Below, one piece after another: positions 58,942-64,000 of a DNA stretch of 64,000 nt. Position numbers and translations under genes: made by a program. The notes beneath the pieces are model-generated. The model searched no databases, had not been told where the DNA came from, and saw only the letters and a program-made list of their open reading frames with translations. Location of the stretch: assembly GCF_001280065.1 (NCBI RefSeq), contig NZ_LGEA01000036.1, positions 275,360-339,359 of the forward strand, read 5' to 3'. The stretch is from Streptomyces sp. NRRL B-1140 (GTDB taxonomy: Bacteria; Actinomycetota; Actinomycetes; Streptomycetales; Streptomycetaceae). Position 1 is the first letter of the stretch; the number at the start of each line of letters is the position of its first letter.

Positions 58942-61560
58942 TCACCGCATCAGCAGCCCCGCAGCCGCGACCAGTTCCTCGGAAGGCCCGGCAACCAAGC
59001 CCAGCTCCGCGCTCGAAGCCATAAGCCGGTGCGCGGGCAGGATCCGCACCGTGTACCCAAAAGGCCCGGTGCGATCCAGCGACAAGGGCCCTTCATAGAC
59101 CCAGCGTCCGTCCTGGTCGGGCGACCCCACCGGCTTCAGGGGAACAACCGTCGCGTCCCCGATCCGGTCCTCCTCGTCCACCCGCCCCGAGACGACCTGG
59201 ACGTCCACGTCGTCCGGCCCGAGATCGCCGAGGGCGACCCGCACCCGAAGCCCCAGCGTCGTCCCGAGCTCCGCCAGTGCCTCCGACGCCGACGTCTCCA
59301 CATGGTCGACGGTGACCCCCGGCCACGCCGCCCGCACCCTCGTCTTCCACTCGGCGAGATCACGCGCCGCGTCCGGCCCCACGGCCCGGTGGGAGAGCGC
59401 GGCCGGCGCGTAGAGCCGCTCCACGTACTCGCGGACCATCCGCCCGGCCAGCACCTTGGGCCCGAGCAGGCTCAGCGTGTGCCGGACCATCTCGATCCAA
59501 CGGTCGGGCAGCCCGCTGCGCCCCCGCTCGTAGAAGCGGGGCGTCACCCGCTGCTCCAGCAGGTCGTACAGCGCCGCGGCCTCTATGTCGTCCCGGTGGT
59601 CCTGGTCGGTGGCGACGCCGTCCGCCGTGGGGATGGCCCAGCCGAAGTCGGGCTGGAACCACTCGTCCCACCAGCCGTCGAGGACCGACAGGTTGAGACA
59701 GCCGTTGAGCGCGGCCTTCATGCCGGACGTGCCACAGGCCTCCAGCGGCCGGAGCGGGTTGTTCAGCCAGATGTCGCAGCCGGGGTACAGCTTCTGCGCC
59801 ATCGCCATGCCGTAGTCGGGCAGGAAGACGATCCGGTGCCGTACCCGCGGGTCGTCCGCGAACCGCACCAGCTCCTGCACCAGCCGCTTGCCGCCGTCGT
59901 CCGCGGGGTGCGCCTTGCCCGCCACGACGATCTGGACCGGCCGCTCGGGGTGCAGCAACAACTCCATGAGCCGGTCCCGGTCGCGCAGCATCAGCGTCAG
60001 GCGCTTGTACGAGGGCACGCGCCGGGCGAAGCCGATCGTCAGGACGTCCGGGTCGAGCACGTCGTCGATCCAGCCCAGCTCGGCCGTGTGGGCGCCGCGC
60101 TGCCGCCAGGAGGCCCGCAGCCGCTCCCGCACCTCTTGCACGAGCTGCTCGCGCAGCACCCGCCGCAGGTCGAAGATGTCCTGGTCGGGGATGTCGGCGA
60201 CCGCGTCCCAGCGGTCCGAGCCGCCGACGGTCATCGCGTCCTCGGCGCGCCGGCCGCCGATCTGCCGGGCGCCCAGCTCGAACACCTCGGGGGCGACCCA
60301 GGTGGGGGCGTGCACCCCGTTGGTCACGGACGTGATCGGCACCTCGTCGGCGTCGAAGCCGGGCCACAGTCCGGAGAACATCTCGCGGCTGACGTTGCCG
60401 TGCAGCAGGGAGACGCCATTGGCGCGCTGGGCCAGGCGCAGCCCCATCACGGCCATGTTGAAGAGGTTGGGCTCCCCGCCCGGGTAGGTCTCCATGCCCA
60501 GCCGCAGGATGCGGTCGACGTCGATGCGGGGCAGTTCGGCGTCGGGGCCGAAGTGCCGGGCGACCAGCTCGCGGTCGAAACGGTCGATGCCGGCCGGTAC
60601 GGGGGTGTGGGTGGTGAAGACCGTCCCGGCGCGCACCGACTCCAGCGCCGAGTCGAAGTCCAGCCCGTCCGCGCACAGTTCCGCGATGCGCTCCAGGCCG
60701 AGGAACCCCGCGTGGCCCTCGTTGGTGTGGAAGACCTCCGGCGTGGGGTGGCCGGTCAGCCGGCAGTACGTCCGTACCGCCCGGACCCCTCCTATGCCCA
60801 GGAGCATCTCCTGGAGCAGCCGGTGCTCGCTGCCGCCGCCGTAGAGCCGGTCGGTCACGCCGCGCTCGCCGAGGTCGTTCTCCTCGACGTCGGAGTCCAG
60901 CATCAGCAGCGGGACCCGGCCGACCTGCGCCAGCCAGATCCGGGCGTGCAGCTGTTTGCCGCCGGGCAGGGCGAGGGCAACCTGGGCGGGCGTGCCGTCG
61001 GGCTCCTCGAGCTGGACGACGGGCAGCTCGTTCGGGTCGAGGACGGGGTAGTGCTCCTGCTGCCAGCCGTCCCGGGACAGGGTCTGGCGGAAGTAGCCGT
61101 GCCGGTAGAGCAGGCCGACGCCGATCAGCGGGACGCCGAGGTCGCTGGCCGCCTTGAGGTGGTCGCCGGCCAGGATGCCGAGGCCGCCGGAGTACTGGGG
61201 CAGGGCGGCCGTGATGCCGAACTCGGGTGAGAAGTAGGCGATCGCGGCGGGCAGTTCCTCGGGCTGGGTCTGGTACCAGCGGTCGCCGGTGGTGTAGTCG
61301 TGCAGGTCGCCCGCGACCGCGGTCAGGCGGCGCAGGAACGGGCGGTCCCCGGCCAGCTCCGCCAGCCGTGCGGGCGGCACGCTGCCGAGCAGCCGGACGG
61401 GGTCGCCGCCCGAGGCGGCCCACCGCTCGGGGTCGACGGACCGGAACAGCTCCCGGGTCTCCGCGTGCCACGACCAGCGCAGGTTGCGGGCCAGGTCGCT
61501 GAGCGGCCGGAGGGGGTCGGGGAGAACGGGTCGGACGGTGAATCGACGGATCGCCTTCAA
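58942..61560 (-). CDS. glgP: Alpha-glucan (glycogen/maltodextrin) phosphorylase
   Basis: An 872-residue GT35 phosphorylase of the short actinobacterial/archaeal type that releases glucose-1-phosphate from alpha-1,4-glucans. The N-terminal extension reads AIRRFTVRPVLPDPLRPLSDLARNLRWSWH. IAYFSPEFGITAALPQYSGGLGILAGDHLKAASDLGVPL and VFHTNEGHAGFLGLERI form the substrate region. ARRVPSYKRLTL and GKAHPADDGGKRLVQEL are typical, and the PLP-binding stretch is PLEACGTSGMKAALNGCLNLSVLDGWWDEW. The start is taken as TTG 61560, with GAGG 8 bases upstream; GTG 61569 is an alternative. It lies next to the glgE end of the locus. Confidence 0.94.
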   Translation of the reverse strand: MKAIRRFTVRPVLPDPLRPLSDLARNLRWSWHAETRELFRSVDPERWAASGGDPVRLLGSVPPARLAELAGDRPFLRRLTAVAGDLHDYTTGDRWYQTQPEELPAAIAYFSPEFGITAALPQYSGGLGILAGDHLKAASDLGVPLIGVGLLYRHGYFRQTLSRDGWQQEHYPVLDPNELPVVQLEEPDGTPAQVALALPGGKQLHARIWLAQVGRVPLLMLDSDVEENDLGERGVTDRLYGGGSEHRLLQEMLLGIGGVRAVRTYCRLTGHPTPEVFHTNEGHAGFLGLERIAELCADGLDFDSALESVRAGTVFTTHTPVPAGIDRFDRELVARHFGPDAELPRIDVDRILRLGMETYPGGEPNLFNMAVMGLRLAQRANGVSLLHGNVSREMFSGLWPGFDADEVPITSVTNGVHAPTWVAPEVFELGARQIGGRRAEDAMTVGGSDRWDAVADIPDQDIFDLRRVLREQLVQEVRERLRASWRQRGAHTAELGWIDDVLDPDVLTIGFARRVPSYKRLTLMLRDRDRLMELLLHPERPVQIVVAGKAHPADDGGKRLVQELVRFADDPRVRHRIVFLPDYGMAMAQKLYPGCDIWLNNPLRPLEACGTSGMKAALNGCLNLSVLDGWWDEWFQPDFGWAIPTADGVATDQDHRDDIEAAALYDLLEQRVTPRFYERGRSGLPDRWIEMVRHTLSLLGPKVLAGRMVREYVERLYAPAALSHRAVGPDAARDLAEWKTRVRAAWPGVTVDHVETSASEALAELGTTLGLRVRVALGDLGPDDVDVQVVSGRVDEEDRIGDATVVPLKPVGSPDQDGRWVYEGPLSLDRTGPFGYTVRILPAHRLMASSAELGLVAGPSEELVAAAGLLMR

Positions 61561-61836
61561 GGGTTCCACCTCGGCGCGTTCGCAGGATTTCGCAGGGCTT
61601 CGACGACGTCTCCTACGACAGTACCCACGTCGGCGCCGCCGCGGCCGACGCTCCGCCTCGCGACCCCCGATCGGCCTGAACGGCACCATCGGCGGATATG
61701 GCCGATTCCACCCCCGTAGGCGTCCTTGTGGTGCTTCACCCGCCACGAGAGGCTGCCTCTGGCGTACCGGCCCGTGCCCGCCGCACGCGACGCCGCGCGG
61801 CCGCCGTACGCCGAGTCGAGGAGGGGACATCGGACC

Positions 61837-63039
61837 ATGGCTCGGACGCGCGAGCGCAGTCTGCGGCGGACGGGGGGCCTGGTCGCGGCGATCTGTGTCG
61901 CGGCGTTTTCGGCCACCACCCTGCCCGCGCAGGCCGTACCGGAGGGGCGGATACTCCTCGCCGGATCACCCGGCTCCGTGCAGGGGAGTTACCTGGTCAC
62001 ACTGAAGGGCGGCACGCAGGCCCGGTCGGCGGCCGGAAAGGCCCTCGCCGGAAAGTACGGGGTGGAGATCAGCCATGTCTACGGCACGGTCCTGAACGGC
62101 TACGCGGTCCGCGCTGACGAGAGACAGGCCGGACGGCTGGCCGCCGACCCGCGGGTCGCCTCGGTCGTCCAGGACACCCGCGTGCGCCTGGACGGCGTGC
62201 AGAAGGCACCCCCGTCCTGGGGGCTGGACCGCCTCGACCAGCCGCGGCTGCCTCTGGACCGGAGCTTCACCTGGCCCCGGTCGGCCGGTGCGGGGGTGAC
62301 GGTGTACGTGATCGACACCGGCGTGCGGACCACCCACCGGGACTTCGGAGGCCGGGCGTCCCACGGCTGGGACTTCGTCGGGAACGACCCGGTGGCCTCG
62401 GACGCGGACGGCCACGGCACGCACGTGGCCGGCACGGTCGCCGGGGCGACCCACGGCGTCGCCAGGAAGGCCCGGATCGTCTCCGTGCGCGTCCTCGACG
62501 CGGCGGGCGGGGGCACCACGGCCCGGGTGATCGCCGGGATCGACTGGGTGACCCGGCACGCGAGGAAGCCCGCGGTCGCCAACCTCAGCCTGGGCGGACC
62601 GCGCAACGAACGGCTGGACGCCGCCGTCCGCGCCTCGATCGCCTCCGGCGTCACCTACACGGTCGCCGCGGGCAACGACGGCAGGCCGGCGGGACTGTAT
62701 TCCCCGGGGAGCGTGAAACAGGCCCTCACGGTCGGCGCGACCGACCGTGAGGATAGAAAACCGGCCTTCTCCAATCACGGTTTGGCGCTCGATCTGTTCG
62801 CGCCGGGCGTCGGTATCACCGCCGCGTCCGCCGTGAGCGACACCGCGTGGGCCACCCTCTCGGGCACCTCGATGGCGTCCCCGCACGCCGCCGGCGCGGC
62901 CGCGCTCTATCTGGCCGATCATCCGAAAGCCGCTCCGGCGCAGGTCGGGAGGGCTCTGACCGCGCGAGCGGCGACCGGGAAGGTCTCCGGCGCGGGCATC
63001 GGTTCGCCGGACAGGTTACTGCGGGTGCCGCGCGTGTAG
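61837..63039 (+). CDS. Secreted subtilisin-type serine protease (S8)
   Basis: A 400-residue preproprotease. The signal peptide (RRTGGLVAAICVAAFSATTLPAQA) is followed by an I9 propeptide (GSYLVTLKGGTQARSAAGKALAGKYG). The catalytic domain has Asp160 in VYVIDTGVRTTHRDF, His193 in DADGHGTHVAGTVAG and Ser345 in LSGTSMASPHAAGAAALY, with oxyanion Asn in VAAGNDGRPAG. It is typical of Streptomyces proteinase-K-like enzymes. ATG at 61837 has GAGGGG upstream. It is divergent from glgP and separated from glgE by a strong terminator, so it is an independent unit in the glucan locus. Confidence 0.93.
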   Translation: MARTRERSLRRTGGLVAAICVAAFSATTLPAQAVPEGRILLAGSPGSVQGSYLVTLKGGTQARSAAGKALAGKYGVEISHVYGTVLNGYAVRADERQAGRLAADPRVASVVQDTRVRLDGVQKAPPSWGLDRLDQPRLPLDRSFTWPRSAGAGVTVYVIDTGVRTTHRDFGGRASHGWDFVGNDPVASDADGHGTHVAGTVAGATHGVARKARIVSVRVLDAAGGGTTARVIAGIDWVTRHARKPAVANLSLGGPRNERLDAAVRASIASGVTYTVAAGNDGRPAGLYSPGSVKQALTVGATDREDRKPAFSNHGLALDLFAPGVGITAASAVSDTAWATLSGTSMASPHAAGAAALYLADHPKAAPAQVGRALTARAATGKVSGAGIGSPDRLLRVPRV

Positions 63040-63064
63040 GGCGAAGGAGCGGCCACGCCAGGAG

Positions 63065-63093
63065 CCGGCCTCGTCCGTCGCGGACGAGGCCGG
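63065..63093 (+). terminator. Terminator after the S8 protease gene
   Basis: CCGGCCTCGTCCG and CGGACGAGGCCGG form a perfect 13-bp stem with a TCG loop, followed by TCTTGTGTGT. It begins 26 bp after the stop codon. Confidence 0.88.
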
Positions 63094-63140
63094 TCTTGTG
63101 TGTCGACATACGCGTGAGTAGTTAACAAAGTGCCGGATTG

Positions 63141-63189
63141 CCCACCCGAATAGGGTGGGAAGGCTCCTGCGGGTACCCCTCTCAGGAGC
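63141..63189. promoter_or_regulatory. Paired inverted repeats upstream of glgE
   Basis: Two perfect inverted repeats lie 65-113 bp upstream of the glgE start. One is CCCACCC-GAATA-GGGTGGG (63141-63159). The other is GCTCCTG (63163-63169) with CAGGAGC (63183-63189). They may be operators or leader-RNA stems controlling the glgE operon. Confidence 0.45.
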
Positions 63190-63253
63190 ACCATGCAGGA
63201 CCCACCTCCCCACAGACATCCGCCTACCCACGTTGACGCGGACAGGAGCGGTC

Positions 63254-64000
63254 ATGCCCGCCAAGCACCACTCGCCAGCACCCCCCAACCGCCGCACCAC
63301 CGGGGCGCGCGCACCCGGCGGCGAAGCACGCCCCGCACGCCCGGCCGCCGCCGGTACACCGGCCGCGCCACCACCCCCCGTGAGCGACACGACCGCCGTC
63401 GGGCGCATACCCGTCCTGGACGTCCGTCCGGCGGTCCAGCGGGGACGCCGGCCGGCCAAGGCCGTCACCGGCGAGACCTTCGAGATCTCGGCGACCGTGT
63501 TCCGGGAGGGGCACGACGCGGTGGCCGCCGATGTCGTCCTGAAGGACCCCGAGGGCCGCCCCGGCCCGTTCACGCCGATGCGCGAGCTGGCCCCCGGGAC
63601 GGACCGGTGGGGCGCCACGGTCACCGCGGGGGAGCCCGGGCTGTGGACGTTCACCGTCGAGGCATGGGGGGACCCGGTCAGTACCTGGCGCCATCACGCC
63701 GAGATCAAGATCCCGGCGGGCATGGACACGGACGTCGTCCTGGAGGAGGGCGCGCGTCTGTACGAGCGGGCAGCCGCCGGTGTGCCCGAGGAGGAGGGAC
63801 TGCGCGCAGTGATCCTCACCGCCGTCGACGCCCTGCGGGACGAGGACCGCCCCGCGGCGGTTCGTCTGGCGGCGGCGCTGACGCCGGAGGTCGACGCGGT
63901 CCTGGCCCGGCACCCGCTGCGGGACCTGGTCACCAGCAGCGAGCCGCTGCCGCTGCTCGTGGAGCGCGAGCGGGCCCTGTACGGCTCCTGGTACGAGTTC
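63254..64000 (+). CDS. glgE: Alpha-1,4-glucan:maltose-1-phosphate maltosyltransferase, 5' part
   Basis: The first 249 residues of GlgE, cut by the right edge. GlgE transfers maltose from maltose-1-phosphate to alpha-glucan chains; in Streptomyces it acts with TreS, Pep2 and GlgB, usually encoded downstream. A disordered Pro/Ala-rich N-terminus (about 45 residues) leads to GRIPVLDVRPAVQRGRRPAKAVTGETFEISATVFREGHD, the N-terminal Ig-like domain, and then the helical domain with DVVLEEGARLYERAA and LLVERERALYGSWYEF, characteristic of the family. ATG at 63254 follows AGGAG by about 7 bases. The catalytic GH13 barrel lies outside the window. Confidence 0.96.
   Translation, partial: MPAKHHSPAPPNRRTTGARAPGGEARPARPAAAGTPAAPPPPVSDTTAVGRIPVLDVRPAVQRGRRPAKAVTGETFEISATVFREGHDAVAADVVLKDPEGRPGPFTPMRELAPGTDRWGATVTAGEPGLWTFTVEAWGDPVSTWRHHAEIKIPAGMDTDVVLEEGARLYERAAAGVPEEEGLRAVILTAVDALRDEDRPAAVRLAAALTPEVDAVLARHPLRDLVTSSEPLPLLVERERALYGSWYEF

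Overview
The window is high-GC DNA with the codon habits of an actinomycete and is almost certainly from a Streptomyces chromosome. It carries a glycine-riboswitch gcvT-gcvH-glyA-sdaA locus, a glgE/glgP/glgX alpha-glucan locus, two secreted M4 proteases and GTG/TTG starts with clear Shine-Dalgarno sites. The gene content resembles the SCO544x-548x part of S. coelicolor from memory; no database was searched. All functions below come from reading motifs by eye.

Layout. (1) 1-4.4 kb: oligopeptide ABC importer on the minus strand (permease, binding lipoprotein, permease, ATPase cut by the left edge). (2) 4.7-7.2 kb: two SseB-family proteins and a P-loop kinase, minus strand. (3) 7.4-12.0 kb: tandem glycine riboswitch, then gcvT, gcvH, glyA and L-serine dehydratase; gcvP is not here. 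(4) 11.9-15.3 kb: a 3.3-kb inserted segment bounded by a 66-bp direct repeat of the sdaA 3' end. It holds an AAA ATPase with a nuclease-like C-terminus, the stump of a LuxR-type regulator and a peptidase-E-like gene. (5) 15.3-25.9 kb: an apparently accessory catabolic cluster (two GMC oxidoreductases, PucR regulator, HisD paralogue, APC permease, ThuA protein, ThDP enzyme) with long inverted repeats in both divergent promoters. (6) 26.0-31.3 kb: DeoR repressor divergent from an MFS exporter, then an LLM oxidoreductase, a HAD hydrolase and an MHS symporter.

(7) 31.4-39 kb: GH25 lysozyme, F420-reductase-like protein, EF-hand protein, beta-propeller lipoprotein, anti-sigma-type ATPase, enoyl-CoA hydratase and two paralogous L,D-transpeptidase lipoproteins. 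(8) 39-46.5 kb: glgX, a Tat sulfatase, and an ABC-2 exporter with its two-component system. (9) 46.6-54.1 kb: four consecutive ABC half-exporters forming two asymmetric heterodimers, preceded by a 22-bp repeat array. (10) 54.3-58.3 kb: two M4 metalloproteases with small tandem duplications at the same site, in frame in the first and frameshifting in the second. (11) 58.3-64 kb: DUF1990 protein, glgP, S8 protease and the 5' part of glgE.

Region 3 interconverts glycine, serine and C1 units under glycine sensing, and the adjacent SseB proteins fit a serine-tolerance theme. Regions 8 and 11 hold alpha-glucan turnover enzymes (GlgX, GlgP, GlgE). The least explained parts are the catabolic cluster of region 5, the bounded insertion of region 4, and the repeat-driven changes in regions 9 and 10.
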